A DNA stretch of 64,000 nucleotides, from assembly GCF_030605225.1 (NCBI RefSeq), contig NZ_JAUWAV010000005.1, positions 1-64,000 of the forward strand. Direction: 5' to 3'. The translations under genes and the position numbers were made by a program. This document shows positions 13,437 to 25,133 of the stretch, in pieces. Source of the DNA: Geoalkalibacter sp. (GTDB taxonomy: Bacteria > Desulfobacterota > Desulfuromonadia > Desulfuromonadales > Geoalkalibacteraceae). Position 1 is the stretch's first letter, and each line of letters opens with the position of its first letter. Below the pieces are notes generated by a model that had not been told where the DNA came from, did no database searches, and saw nothing but the letters and a program-made list of their open reading frames with translations.

Positions 13437-15499
13437 GGACCGGCCTCGGCGCCGCCGCTCAGGGCGGCGGGCAACAGCACATGGAAGGCGCTGCCACCGG
13501 CGGGCGGGCTTTCCACCCAGACCATGCCGCCGTGGGCCTCGATCATCCCCTTGACCAGGGTCAGACCCAGGCCCACGCCCTTGCCGCCGAAATCGGTGCG
13601 CGAGGAAAAGTGGGCATCGATGTCGCCGACCTCGTAAAACTTGTCGAAGATGCGCAGCTGCTCCTCGGGCGCGATGCCGATGCCGCTGTCGGCGACGGTG
13701 ATCTGGATGAGCGGTCCGCCGAGGGTATCGGCGAAAAACGTCGGCGAAAACCGGGTGAGGCGCTCCCTGTCGCCGTGCAGTTCGGCGAAACAGCGCAGCT
13801 GGCCGCGAATTTCGATGCCGCCGCCGGTGGGCGTGAATTTGATGGCATTTTCCAGCAGGCGGCCGAAGGTGCGGCGCAGATGATAGGCGTCGCCGGTGAG
13901 CTCGACCCCGGAAGGCAGCGGATGCAGGTGAAAGTTGAGGCGGCGTTCCTCGAGGATCGGCTGGAATTCGCCGTGCACGGCGCCGAGGATCGTGCCCAGG
14001 TCGATCTTTTCCCGTGCCAGGTACAGGCTGTCCGATTCCAGGCGGGCCGCTTCGAGCATGTCGCGCACGATGGACTCAAGGCGCGCTCCGCCCTGCTGGA
14101 TGGCGCCGAAGAGTTGCCGCTCGTCGGCGTCGAGCCGCTCGCCGAGCTGTTGCGCGAGAAGCTGGGTTCCCGAGAGGATGCAGGTCAACGGGGTGCGCAG
14201 CTCATGGGAGGCCAAGGCCATGAAGTTGCTTTTCATGCGCTCCAGGCGCGCCAGCTCGCGGTTGTGGCGCTGCGCCTGGTCGAGGTTGTCCCGCAGTTGG
14301 CGGCGCGAGCGCTCCAGTTCGCGGTTGCCGGCTTCGGTGAGGCGGTTCTGCCAGCGCAGGGCCTCGTAGAGCTCGGCGCCCTGGATGGCGCTGCCGACCT
14401 GATGGCCGATGGCCAGCAGCAGGTGCACCTCCTCGCGGCTGAGCACCCGGTGGTCGCGGTTGTAGAGAAACAGCACCCCCACCGTCTGCTCCTGGGCGTG
14501 CAGCGGGATCGCCTGGAAGCCGCGCCAGCCGGCGTTGCGGATCGCCTGGCTGCGCAGGCGCAGATCATTTTGCAGATCGGCGGAGCCTTGCGGCTGGCCG
14601 GTCGCGGCGACCCGCGCGGCCATGCCCGTGCCCGGCGGCACGCGGCGAATATCCTCGAGCACTTCGGGCTCGATGTTGCGGTGAGCGGCCAGGTGCAGGT
14701 CGTTGCCGCCCTGCTGCACCAGGAAGATGCCGCCGCCGTGCGCCTCGAAAACGTGGATCACATCCTCGAGAATGGTCTGCAGCAGTTCGTCGAGGCGCCG
14801 GTGTCCGGCGATGCGCCGCGCGATCTCGTTGAGCAGGGTGAGTTCGCGGTTCTTGCGGCGCAGCTGCTGCTCGGCCAGGCGCACGCGGGTCACATCGCGG
14901 ATCGCGCCGTGGACCACGGTCTCCTCGTCGAACCGGCCGAGGCGTGCCTGGACCGCGCCGATCAGGCGCTGACCGTTTTTGTGGCGCAAGTGCAGGTTGG
15001 GTTCCTCGCCGTAGCCGTCGCGCAGGACACGGCGCATGAGCCGAAGGTAGCGGCGCTCATGGCGGCCGGGAAACAGCGCGGTGAGCGCCTGACCCTGGAT
15101 TTCCCCGGCGCTGTAGCCGAGCATCTCCTCGGCCTGGCGATTGACCAGCAGCAAGCGGCCATCCTTGGGGTCGATGAAGAAGATGGCGTCGCCGGCATGG
15201 TCCAGCAGCTGCTGAAAACGGCGTTGCGCATGTTCCTGGTCGCGAAGCCCGGCGGCGAGGCGCTGTTCCTGGTCGGCAAGTTGCGCCTTGAGAGCGCGCA
15301 GGCGGCGGCGCTGATAGGCCAGGAGCACGCCCGCCCCGAGCGCCGGCAAACCCAATTGAAGCAGCAAGGCATGGCGCGTCGGGCGCGCGTTGCCGCGCTG
15401 TTCCTCCAGAGCCTGGGCCGCCGGGGGCAGAAAGGCCAGGGCGGTCAGCAGGGCTGCCGTCAGCCATTTCCTCGAGTTGTGCGATGCTCTGGCGATCAT
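13433..15499 (-). CDS. Membrane sensor histidine kinase with PAS and GAF domains
   Basis: A 688-residue protein from the ATG at 15499, which has an AGAGGA site; the longer frame to 15589 reads into cinA. Order: a signal-like or first membrane segment at about 12-31 (ending PPAAQA), a short outside loop, a second hydrophobic segment at about 46-62, a coiled stretch, PAS with PAC at about 90-215 (DHAGDAIFFIDPKDGRLLLVN), GAF at about 235-385, HisKA (MALASHELRTPLTCIL), and HATPase_c with ENAIKFTPTGG and DSGIGI. The phosphoacceptor H is followed by Glu as usual. No receiver domain or partner regulator is adjacent. The ligand is unknown. Confidence 0.88.
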   Translation of the reverse strand: MIARASHNSRKWLTAALLTALAFLPPAAQALEEQRGNARPTRHALLLQLGLPALGAGVLLAYQRRRLRALKAQLADQEQRLAAGLRDQEHAQRRFQQLLDHAGDAIFFIDPKDGRLLLVNRQAEEMLGYSAGEIQGQALTALFPGRHERRYLRLMRRVLRDGYGEEPNLHLRHKNGQRLIGAVQARLGRFDEETVVHGAIRDVTRVRLAEQQLRRKNRELTLLNEIARRIAGHRRLDELLQTILEDVIHVFEAHGGGIFLVQQGGNDLHLAAHRNIEPEVLEDIRRVPPGTGMAARVAATGQPQGSADLQNDLRLRSQAIRNAGWRGFQAIPLHAQEQTVGVLFLYNRDHRVLSREEVHLLLAIGHQVGSAIQGAELYEALRWQNRLTEAGNRELERSRRQLRDNLDQAQRHNRELARLERMKSNFMALASHELRTPLTCILSGTQLLAQQLGERLDADERQLFGAIQQGGARLESIVRDMLEAARLESDSLYLAREKIDLGTILGAVHGEFQPILEERRLNFHLHPLPSGVELTGDAYHLRRTFGRLLENAIKFTPTGGGIEIRGQLRCFAELHGDRERLTRFSPTFFADTLGGPLIQITVADSGIGIAPEEQLRIFDKFYEVGDIDAHFSSRTDFGGKGVGLGLTLVKGMIEAHGGMVWVESPPAGGSAFHVLLPAALSGGAEAGP

Positions 15500-15543
15500 G
15501 ACGTCCTCTGGCAGGTGAGGTTGCGGATCGCTGCGGCGCGGGC

Positions 15544-16821
15544 TCAGCTCTTGGGCTGCGCCCGCTCCATCAGATAGCGGCGGATCCATTCCAGGGCCAT
15601 GCAGGCGCTCAGTTTGCGGATCTGCTCGCGATTGCCGCCGAAGCGGTAGCCCTTGGCCTGTTCGGCGTCGTTGGCCGAAAGGGCGATGAACACCGTGCCC
15701 ACGGGTTTTTCGTCGGTGCCGCCGTCGGGGCCGGCGATGCCGGTGACGGCCACGGTGATGTCGGTGCGGGTGCTCTGGCGCAGGCCGGTGGCCATGGCGC
15801 GGGCGCAGGCTTCGCTGACCGCGCCCTGCTCGTGCAGAATGCGCTTGGAGACGCCCAGCCAGTCGTTTTTCGCCTGATTGGAATAGGTGACGGCGCCGCG
15901 CTCGAGAAACGCCGAGGCTCCGGGAATTTCCGTAAGCCAGGCGGCCACCAGCCCGCCGGTGCAGGATTCGGCCAGGGACAGGCTCAGGCCGTGGGCGGTC
16001 AGCAGGCGCGCCACGGTCTGAGCCAGGGTGTCGCGGCCGCGGGCGACGATGAAATCCCCCATACGGCGCTGCACCAGGACTTCGGCCTGGTCGAGGCGCT
16101 CCTCGGCATCCTCGCCGCGGGCGCGCAGCTTGAGATGCACCAGGGGAAAATCAACGCCGAAGGCGATGGCGACACCCGTCGGCAGGGGCTGGCCGTCGAG
16201 CAGGCTTTCAATGCGCGGTTCGGAAAGGCCGAAAATCTTAAGGATGCGCTCGCACTGGGGCGGCCGATCGCCGCTCAGCGCTTCCAGGCGCGGCAGGAGC
16301 TCGGCTTCGGCCATGGCCTGCATTTCCACGGGCACGCCGGGGAAAAACAGCAGCAGGCAGCGCCCCTCCTGCAAGAGAAAACCGGGGGCGGTGCCCAGGG
16401 GATTGGGCAGCACCGTGCATTTTTGTGGCAGCAGCGCCTGTTTTTCGTTGCGCGGCTCCATCTCCAGGGCGTGATCACGGAAAAACGCCCGGATCAGGGC
16501 CAGGGCCTCGTCGTTGAGCACCAGGGGGCGGTCGAAGGCCTGGGCCGCCGCGCGCGCCGTGAGGTCGTCGCGGGTCGGGCCGAGGCCGCCGGTCACCGCC
16601 ACCACCCCATGGCGGCTCGCCAGCTCACGCAGGGCGGCGATGATGGCCGCCTCGTCGTCGGGCACCGTGCGCCCTTCGCGCAGGCGATAGCCGTGGGCGT
16701 TGAGCAGCCGCCCGATGGCCGCCGTATTGGTGTCGGCCAGTTCGCCGTTGAGCAGCTCATCGCCGATGGCGAGAACCGCGATGTCGAGATCCACATCCGC
16801 CTCCGGAGCCAGGGGATTCAT
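15544..16821 (-). CDS. cinA: CinA-family protein: molybdopterin-binding-like domain plus NMN deamidase
   Basis: A 425-residue two-domain CinA. The N-terminal COG1058 (MoaB-like) domain starts at AVLAIGDELLNGELADTNTAAIG, with a VVAVTGGLGPTRDDLTA loop. The C-terminal PncC domain (about 265-420) has LSLAESCTGGLVAAWLTEIPGAS and GIAGPDGGTDEKPVGTVFIA, typical of nicotinamide-mononucleotide deamidase, which yields nicotinate mononucleotide. ATG at 16821 overlaps the pgpA stop (ATGA); an ATG nine bases earlier is also possible. It is placed after larB-larC, whose pathway begins from nicotinate adenine dinucleotide. Confidence 0.93.
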   Translation of the reverse strand: MNPLAPEADVDLDIAVLAIGDELLNGELADTNTAAIGRLLNAHGYRLREGRTVPDDEAAIIAALRELASRHGVVAVTGGLGPTRDDLTARAAAQAFDRPLVLNDEALALIRAFFRDHALEMEPRNEKQALLPQKCTVLPNPLGTAPGFLLQEGRCLLLFFPGVPVEMQAMAEAELLPRLEALSGDRPPQCERILKIFGLSEPRIESLLDGQPLPTGVAIAFGVDFPLVHLKLRARGEDAEERLDQAEVLVQRRMGDFIVARGRDTLAQTVARLLTAHGLSLSLAESCTGGLVAAWLTEIPGASAFLERGAVTYSNQAKNDWLGVSKRILHEQGAVSEACARAMATGLRQSTRTDITVAVTGIAGPDGGTDEKPVGTVFIALSANDAEQAKGYRFGGNREQIRKLSACMALEWIRRYLMERAQPKS

Positions 16822-17291
16822 CCGAGCCATGCCAGGCACAGGCGCAAGGCGAGAGCCGCGTAGAAACCCGCCGCGACATCGTCGAGAACCACGCCGACGC
16901 CGTTCTTCAGGCGCTGGTCGCACCAGCTGGCGGGCCAGATCTTGACCACGTCGAAGAACCGGAAAAACACGAAGCCGAGCAGCGCCGTCGTCCAGGAAAA
17001 GGGCAGAAACGCCACCGTCACAAGATACCCCACCAACTCGTCGATGACAATGCGCCGATCATCGACCACCCCGTAGAGGCGCCCCGCCCCGGCCGCGACC
17101 CAGCAGGCCAGACACAGCAGGGCGACCCAGGTGAGGGCATAGAGGGGGCCGGAAAACCGCGCCAGCAGCCAGAAGGCGGGAATGCCCGCGAGGGTTCCGA
17201 CGGTGCCCGGCGCCCAGGGGAAATAACCGAGGCCGCCGTTGCTGGCGAGCAGCAGAATCAGGCGCTGTTCGAGAGTGCGCGCGTGCTTCAT
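16818..17291 (-). CDS. pgpA: Phosphatidylglycerophosphatase A
   Basis: Removes phosphate from phosphatidylglycerophosphate, making phosphatidylglycerol in the inner membrane. It has 157 residues. Conserved motifs are GYFPWAPGTVGTLAGIP near the N-terminus, VVDDRRIVIDELVGYLV in the middle and FRFFDVVKIWPASW, with three to four hydrophobic segments. The start overlaps the larC stop by 4 bases and the stop overlaps cinA by 4. The longer open frame upstream reads through larC and is rejected. Confidence 0.94.
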   Translation of the reverse strand: MKHARTLEQRLILLLASNGGLGYFPWAPGTVGTLAGIPAFWLLARFSGPLYALTWVALLCLACWVAAGAGRLYGVVDDRRIVIDELVGYLVTVAFLPFSWTTALLGFVFFRFFDVVKIWPASWCDQRLKNGVGVVLDDVAAGFYAALALRLCLAWLG

Positions 17292-18469
17292 TCCCGATCC
17301 CTGAAAAAGTCGTCGGCGGCGCGCTCCACCAGCCGGTACACCTCGGGCAGGGGCCGACCGCTGGCCTGGGCGAGACGGCGGCAACTTTCGTACTCGGCGC
17401 TCACGCGCAGCAGCTTGCCATCGCGGCGCAGCAGCTTGACCGCCGCCGGGCCCAGGGGGGTCTCGACCTCGGCCGCTTCGCGCTCCAGCTTGAAGCGCTC
17501 GGCGACCTGGCGGCGCACGCCGATGGCGCTGCACGCGCGCAGCAGGCGTTCGGCCAGCGTCGCGCCGTCTTTCGGGGCGGCGATGACGCGCACGCCGACG
17601 CCGGGACGGTTCTTCTTCATCTGCAAAGGCAGGTAGGCGACATCCAGGGCGCCGGCGGCGAGCAGATCCTCCATGAGCGCGCCGAGCCATTCCGGATTGC
17701 TGTCGTCGAGATGGGTTTCGAGCACCTCGACCTGATCCCGGTCGCCGCCGTCAGCGCAGCTTTCGCCGAGGATGCCGCGCAGCAGGTTGGGGCGATCGGC
17801 AAGTTGGCGGGTGCCCACGCCATAGCCGCTGCGCAGCACGCGCATGGGCGGCAGCGCGCCGAAGCGGGCGACCTCGGCGGCAATCGCCGCGCCCGTCGGG
17901 GTGACCAACTCGAATTCACAGCGGCCGTCCATGACCGGCGCGCCCCGCAGAATTTCCAGCGTCGCCGGCGCCGGCAGGGGGAAATTGCCGTGGGCGCAGC
18001 GCACAAAGCCCTGACTCAGGGGCAGGGGGGCGCAGATCACCTGGTCGACGCCCAGGGCGAGAAGGCCGGCGGCGGCGCCGACGATGTCGACGATGGAATC
18101 AAGGGCGCCGACTTCATGGAAGTGCACCTCCTCCAGGGCGATGCCGTGGATTTTGGCCTCGGCCGCGCCGATGCGGCGAAAGATGCGCCGTGCCAGGGCC
18201 GCCGTCTCCGGGGGGAGGCCGGCGGCGGCCAGCATCTTGTCGATGTCCTGCCAGGTGCGGTGATGATGGCTTTCCTCGGTTTCGACCAGCAGACGCGTGC
18301 CGGCGATGCCCTGGCGGCGCTCCGGTTGGGCGCGTAGCCGCCAGCCGCTCACGGGCAGGGCGGCCAGGGCCTCTTCCAGAGTGGCGATACTCACCCCGAG
18401 ATCAAGAAGCAGACCGAGAAACATGTCGCCGGAGATGCCGGCGAAGGGATCAAGATAGAGGGTTTTCAT
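17288..18469 (-). CDS. larC: LarC, nickel-insertion enzyme for the nickel-pincer cofactor
   Basis: CTP-dependent cyclometallase that puts nickel into the pyridinium-dithiocarboxylate cofactor first found in lactate racemase. It has 393 residues starting MKTLYLDPFAGISGDMFLG, the family hallmark. Conserved inner blocks are VHFHEVGALDSIVDIVGAA and ELVTPTGAAIAAE. The C-terminal half has LETHLDDSNPEWLG. In some species the protein is split by a programmed frameshift; here it is one continuous frame. It is coupled to larB by a 4-base overlap. Neither LarA racemase nor LarE sulfur transferase lies in the window. Confidence 0.93.
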   Translation of the reverse strand: MKTLYLDPFAGISGDMFLGLLLDLGVSIATLEEALAALPVSGWRLRAQPERRQGIAGTRLLVETEESHHHRTWQDIDKMLAAAGLPPETAALARRIFRRIGAAEAKIHGIALEEVHFHEVGALDSIVDIVGAAAGLLALGVDQVICAPLPLSQGFVRCAHGNFPLPAPATLEILRGAPVMDGRCEFELVTPTGAAIAAEVARFGALPPMRVLRSGYGVGTRQLADRPNLLRGILGESCADGGDRDQVEVLETHLDDSNPEWLGALMEDLLAAGALDVAYLPLQMKKNRPGVGVRVIAAPKDGATLAERLLRACSAIGVRRQVAERFKLEREAAEVETPLGPAAVKLLRRDGKLLRVSAEYESCRRLAQASGRPLPEVYRLVERAADDFFRDRE

Positions 18470-19224
18470 GGGGCCTCGCCGCGGTTGATGCGGTGAGCGG
18501 CAAAGGCCGCGCCGAAGCCGTTGTCGATGTTGACCACGGTGACGCCCGCCGCGCAGGAGTTGAGCATGCCGAGCAGCGCCGCCACCCCGCCGAAGGCCGC
18601 GCCGTAGCCCACCGAAGTCGGCACGGCGATGACCGGTGCCGCCACCAGGCCGCCGACCACCGAGGGCAGCGCCCCTTCCATGCCGGCCACGACGATGATC
18701 ACCGCGGCGCGCCGCAAGACTTCGGCGCGGGCGAACAGCCGATGCAGGCCGGCGACGCCCACATCCACCAGTTCCTCCACGGGATGGCCGAGGAGCCGGG
18801 CGGTGACGGCGGCCTCGCGGGCCACGGGCAGATCGGAGGTCCCTGCGGCGACCACCACGATGGTGCCGCGCCCGGCCGTCGGCACCGCCTTTTGCACCAG
18901 GGTGAAGGTGCGGCCGTCGGGGTCGAAACTGCCTGCGGGATGGAGGGCGAGCAGTGCCGCGCCCTTGGCCGCGTCGAGGCGGGTGAGGAGGATGTTGCCG
19001 CCGCGCTCCTGCCTGCGCGCGACGATGTCTTCGCGTTGGGCGCTGCTCTTGCCCTCGCCGAAGACCACCTCGGGCGCGCCCTGGCGCAATTCGCGGTGGT
19101 GATCGATCATGGCCACGCCGATGTCCTCGAAGGGCAGGCGCTGCAAGCGTTCCAGGGCCTGGTCGAGGCTGACGCGCCCCTCCTGCAGGGCGCCGAGCAG
19201 TTCCTTGAGTTCGGTGCTGTTCAT
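18466..19224 (-). CDS. larB: LarB, pyridinium-3,5-biscarboxylate mononucleotide synthase
   Basis: Carboxylates the pyridine ring of nicotinate adenine dinucleotide and splits off AMP, the first step of nickel-pincer cofactor synthesis. It has 252 residues. The N-terminal helical region (ELKELLGALQEGRVSLDQAL...) precedes a PurE-like AIR-carboxylase domain with VVAAGTSDLPVAREAA, VDVGVAGLHRL and AVPTSVGYGAAFGG. The stop overlaps larC and the start overlaps the AbiEi-like gene, each by 4 bases, giving a tightly coupled trio. Confidence 0.93.
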   Translation of the reverse strand: MNSTELKELLGALQEGRVSLDQALERLQRLPFEDIGVAMIDHHRELRQGAPEVVFGEGKSSAQREDIVARRQERGGNILLTRLDAAKGAALLALHPAGSFDPDGRTFTLVQKAVPTAGRGTIVVVAAGTSDLPVAREAAVTARLLGHPVEELVDVGVAGLHRLFARAEVLRRAAVIIVVAGMEGALPSVVGGLVAAPVIAVPTSVGYGAAFGGVAALLGMLNSCAAGVTVVNIDNGFGAAFAAHRINRGEAP

Positions 19225-20291
19225 GGAAACCTTTCCGCGCTCGCCGCGACATCGCGCTGTTGCAGATGGCGCGCGAGAAAGCGCTCATAGATTTGCGCGG
19301 CCAGGGCGTCGCCCGCGTCGCCCGCCGCCAGCAGCTCGGCGTGCAGCAGCAGGGGATCGGCCAGGGTGAGCCGCTCGCCGTGCGGCGCGGCGCGCCCGCC
19401 CAGGGCCTGCAACAGAACCACCTCGCCCTCGGGATCGGGGACCAGCCGCAGCCGCAGCATGATGGCCAGGGGATCGCCCTTGACGTGCAGACTCGCCCGG
19501 CGGGGCCGGCTGCCTTCCAGGGCCAGGGCGGCGCCCAGTTCGCCGCCGATCTGGATCTGCCCGTGCAGATTCTGCTGGCGGATCAAATCCGGCAGGGCGG
19601 CGAGGCCGAGGTCGCCCGCGGGCCGACAGTGCTCCACGAGCAGCTTGGGGCGCAGCCGCTCCAGGTAGCCGATTTCCCAGCGCCGAAACAGGTCGAGGCG
19701 GTTGCGCAGGCGGCGCTTGCCGGTTTCGTCCTCCAGGCTGAAGCCGCGCGCGGCGAGTTCCTTGAGCACCGGACCGACCGCCCCCAGCGCCAGCCCCGCT
19801 TCCTCCGCCAGGCGGCGGTAGGTCCAGTTGAGGGCTTCGGGCTTGCGCAGCAGCAGGTGGATGAGGCGCAGGCCCGAGGGTTGAAAGCCGCGGCTGGTGC
19901 GAGCCGGGCGGACACGGCGCTTGCGGCCGCTGATTTCGACGAGCAGGGCGCTCTGATGCAGGGAGGCGTTGCCCGCGGTGTCGAGAAAGGCGATTCCCGC
20001 CCCCCGTAGTTGGGCGGCGAGGCGCTCGGAGACGAAATCGGCGAGCAGCAGCAGGGGCTCACCCCCCGCTGTCGGGGCCTGGTGCATGATCAGTTGCGCG
20101 GCGAGGGGCGTGAGGCGCGCCACCACCCGCACCTGGTAGCGGCACTCACCCCAGGGTCCGCTCAGGACGAGCGTGCCGCCCGCGGCCGTGCCCGGCGCCG
20201 GGGCATACGCCGGTCGGCAACCCGGCAGGGCATGCAGGGAGGCCATGCACAGCTCGATGATGTCCTGATCCTGGTCCTTGCGGTTGGCCAT
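19221..20291 (-). CDS. AbiEi/COG4861-like winged-helix protein, no toxin partner
   Basis: A 356-residue protein. The middle resembles the AbiEi-type antitoxin/transcription regulator family: LADFVSERLAAQLRGAGIAFLDTAGNA followed by a basic RKRRVRPART linker. A winged-helix-like region comes at about 150-200 (SGLRLIHLLLRKPEALNWTYRRLAEEAGLALGAVGPVLKELAARGF). The C-terminal half is nucleotidyltransferase-like or substrate-binding in relatives. No AbiEii nucleotidyltransferase toxin is adjacent. Instead the gene overlaps larB by 4 bases and lies 12 bases after ftsK. It may regulate the lar genes or be a stand-alone member. The family call is from memory of the FLDTAGNA pattern and is moderate. Confidence 0.6.
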   Translation of the reverse strand: MANRKDQDQDIIELCMASLHALPGCRPAYAPAPGTAAGGTLVLSGPWGECRYQVRVVARLTPLAAQLIMHQAPTAGGEPLLLLADFVSERLAAQLRGAGIAFLDTAGNASLHQSALLVEISGRKRRVRPARTSRGFQPSGLRLIHLLLRKPEALNWTYRRLAEEAGLALGAVGPVLKELAARGFSLEDETGKRRLRNRLDLFRRWEIGYLERLRPKLLVEHCRPAGDLGLAALPDLIRQQNLHGQIQIGGELGAALALEGSRPRRASLHVKGDPLAIMLRLRLVPDPEGEVVLLQALGGRAAPHGERLTLADPLLLHAELLAAGDAGDALAAQIYERFLARHLQQRDVAASAERFP

Positions 20292-20303
20292 AAACGATCG
20301 ATT

Positions 20304-22583
<2,280 letters not shown>

Positions 22584-22593
22584 CGGGCGAGAC

Positions 22594-23385
22594 TCAAAGA
22601 GAAATCGTCAGAAACAGCGCGCCGGCCGCCCAGCAGTAAAGGGCGAAGGCGAACAGCCGGCGACGGCGGATGACGGCCAGCAGAAAGCGAATCGACAGAT
22701 AGCCGGAAACAAAGGCCATGGCGGTGCCGGCCAGATACAAAGGCAGCTCCCCGGCGGGCACCGCCGAGAAGTGGCGCAGGGACAGGAGCGCCGCGCCGAA
22801 CACCGCCGGCAGGGCCAGCAAAAAAGAAAAGCGCGCGGCGGTTTCGCCATCGACGCCTTTGAGCAGCAGGGCGGCGATGGTCGAGCCCGAGCGGCTGATG
22901 CCGGGGATGATGGCCAGGCCCTGCACCGTGCCGACCACCAGGGCGTCGCCCAGGGTCAGCTGCCCCTGCTTGCGGGTGCCGCGGCGGAAGCGCTCCGAAA
23001 CGAAGAGCAGGGTGCCGGTGACCAGCAGCATGGATGACACCACCGTCATATTGTCGAACAGCCCTTCAAAAAAATCCTTGAAGCTCAACCCGATCAGGGC
23101 GGTGGGCACGGAGCCGACAAGGATCAGCAGCAGCATTTTGCGATGCACCCCCGAATCCCCGCCGCGGCGAAAGGGCGAGACGGCGATGGCCTGGATGTCG
23201 CGCCAGAAATAAATGATGACCGCCACCATGGTGCCGACGTGCAGCATGACATCGAACAGAACGCCCGGCTGCTCGAAGCCGTCGAGAAAATGCTGGGCGA
23301 TGGCCAGATGGCCCGAGGACGAAACGGGCAGAAATTCGGTCACTCCCTGCAGGAGGCCGAGAAACAGGGCTTGCAAAAGGGTCAT
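22594..23385 (-). CDS. uppP: Undecaprenyl-diphosphate phosphatase
   Basis: Recycles the lipid carrier for peptidoglycan and other envelope polymers; loss gives bacitracin sensitivity. It has 263 residues, an all-membrane BacA/UppP fold with about eight segments. The catalytic motifs are [18 protein letters not shown] near residues 15-32 and the [10 protein letters not shown] motif near 155-165. It lies between rnj (65-base gap) and ftsK (10 bases) on the same strand. Confidence 0.96.
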   Translation of the reverse strand: MTLLQALFLGLLQGVTEFLPVSSSGHLAIAQHFLDGFEQPGVLFDVMLHVGTMVAVIIYFWRDIQAIAVSPFRRGGDSGVHRKMLLLILVGSVPTALIGLSFKDFFEGLFDNMTVVSSMLLVTGTLLFVSERFRRGTRKQGQLTLGDALVVGTVQGLAIIPGISRSGSTIAALLLKGVDGETAARFSFLLALPAVFGAALLSLRHFSAVPAGELPLYLAGTAMAFVSGYLSIRFLLAVIRRRRLFAFALYCWAAGALFLTISL

Positions 23386-23450
23386 GTCGTTTCAACTGCT
23401 TTCCGGGTGATGGCACTGGCCTCTCAGGGGCAGCGACGGCCGATTGCCGA

Positions 23451-25133
23451 TTACAATTCCAGAATGACCGGCACGATCAGCGGGCGGCGCTGGATGGTGC
23501 GGTTGAAGAAGCGGCGCAGGGCCTTGCGCACCTCGACGCGCAGCTCCTCCCATTCGGCGATGGCCTCCAGGCTGTGCTCGTGGAGCACCTGGCGGATGAC
23601 CTGGCGCATTTCCTCCAGGTAGGCGCCGCTGTTTTCCTCGGGAATGAAGCCGCGGGTAAAAACTTCGGGTCCGTAGAGGATTTCGCCGCTTTTCTGGTTG
23701 ACGGCCAGGATCGCCATGACCAGGCCGTGGTTGGCCAGATGGCGGCGGTCGCGCAGCTCCATGGCGCCCACATCGCCCACCCCCTTGCCGTCGACCAGCA
23801 CCCGGCCGCTTTCCACCCGCGGTTCCAGGCGCAGGCCGTTGGGCCCCACCACCAGCGGTTGGCCGTTGTCGAGCACCCGGACGTAGTCCGGCGGCACCCC
23901 CATGGCGCGCGCCAGCTGCGCGTGACGCATCAGATGGCGGTATTCGCCGTGAATCGGCACGAAATAGCGCGGCCGGGTCAGGGCCAGCATCAGCTTGAGT
24001 TCCTCCTGGCTGGCGTGGCCCGACACGTGGATTTCACTGGTGGTCTCGTAGAACACCTCGGCGCCGCGCCGGTAGAGATGGTTGATCAGGTTGCTGATCG
24101 CCTTCTCGTTGCCGGGGATGAACTTGGAGGACAGAATCACCGTATCGCCGGGCTCGAGTTCAAGCTGTTTGTGGTCGGCCATGGCGATGCGCATCAGGGC
24201 CGAGAGGGGCTCGGCCTGGCTGCCGGTGGTGATGACCATGACCTCCCGACGCGGCAGATCGCGCAGATCGCGCAGATCGATGAGCGCCGCGTCGGGGATG
24301 CGCAGATACCCGAGCTGGCGCGCCACGGCGCAGTTGGCCACCATGCTGCGGCCGTGCAGCAGCACCTTGCGCCCGCAGGCGAGAGCCGCGTCCACCGCCT
24401 GCTGGACGCGATGGATGTTGGAGGAAAAGGTCGAGACCAGCACCAGTTGTCGGCACTGGGGCAGAATCTCGGCAAAGGCATCGCCCACCACCCGCTCGGA
24501 GAGGGTCATGCCCGGACGCTCGACGTTGGTCGAGTCGGAGAGAAGCAGCAGCACCCCCTCGTCGCCGTAGCCGGCGAGGCGCGCCAGATCGGTGCGGCTG
24601 CCGTCCACCGGGGTGTTGTCCAGCTTGAAGTCACCCGTGTGGACGATGAGCCCCGCCGGAGTGCGGATGGCCAGACCCGCGCCGTCGACGATGGAATGGG
24701 TGACGCGGAAAAACTCCACGGAAAAAGCGCCCAGGGCGACCTCTTCGGGAACACGCACCTGATGCAGCTTGGCGCGGTTCAGCAGGCCGTGCTCCTCGAG
24801 CTTGTTGCGCAGCAGCCCCAGGGTCAGGCCGGTGCCGTGGATGGGTGGAAAACCCAGTTGCGGCAGCAGATAGGGGATGGCGCCGATGTGATCCTCGTGG
24901 CCGTGGGTCAGCACCAGGGCGCGAATATCCTTGATCCGGCCGCGAATCGGGGCGATGTCGGGCAGCACCAGGTCGATGCCCAGCATGTAGGCCTCGGGGA
25001 ACATCAGGCCGCAGTCGATGAGCAGCAACTCCGAGCCGCTTTCGAGAACCATCATGTTCAGGCCGATTTCGCCCAGGCCGCCCAGGGCGAACAGTCGCAC
25101 CTCGGCGGGCTGCAATTCGAGTCTCTCGCTCAT
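23451..25133 (-). CDS. rnj: Ribonuclease J
   Basis: Metallo-beta-lactamase-fold ribonuclease with endo- and 5'-exonuclease activity. It has 560 residues. Zinc ligands are visible in LVLTHGHEDHIGAIPYLL; further beta-CASP motifs are IVHTGDFKLDNTPVDG, STFSSNIHRVQQAVDAA and the HVSGHASQEELKLML region. A C-terminal domain (about 450-560) completes the usual architecture. It overlaps plsC by 4 bases. The presence of RNase J rather than an RNase E in this region fits a delta-proteobacterial-type genome but is not diagnostic. Confidence 0.95.
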   Translation of the reverse strand: MSERLELQPAEVRLFALGGLGEIGLNMMVLESGSELLLIDCGLMFPEAYMLGIDLVLPDIAPIRGRIKDIRALVLTHGHEDHIGAIPYLLPQLGFPPIHGTGLTLGLLRNKLEEHGLLNRAKLHQVRVPEEVALGAFSVEFFRVTHSIVDGAGLAIRTPAGLIVHTGDFKLDNTPVDGSRTDLARLAGYGDEGVLLLLSDSTNVERPGMTLSERVVGDAFAEILPQCRQLVLVSTFSSNIHRVQQAVDAALACGRKVLLHGRSMVANCAVARQLGYLRIPDAALIDLRDLRDLPRREVMVITTGSQAEPLSALMRIAMADHKQLELEPGDTVILSSKFIPGNEKAISNLINHLYRRGAEVFYETTSEIHVSGHASQEELKLMLALTRPRYFVPIHGEYRHLMRHAQLARAMGVPPDYVRVLDNGQPLVVGPNGLRLEPRVESGRVLVDGKGVGDVGAMELRDRRHLANHGLVMAILAVNQKSGEILYGPEVFTRGFIPEENSGAYLEEMRQVIRQVLHEHSLEAIAEWEELRVEVRKALRRFFNRTIQRRPLIVPVILEL

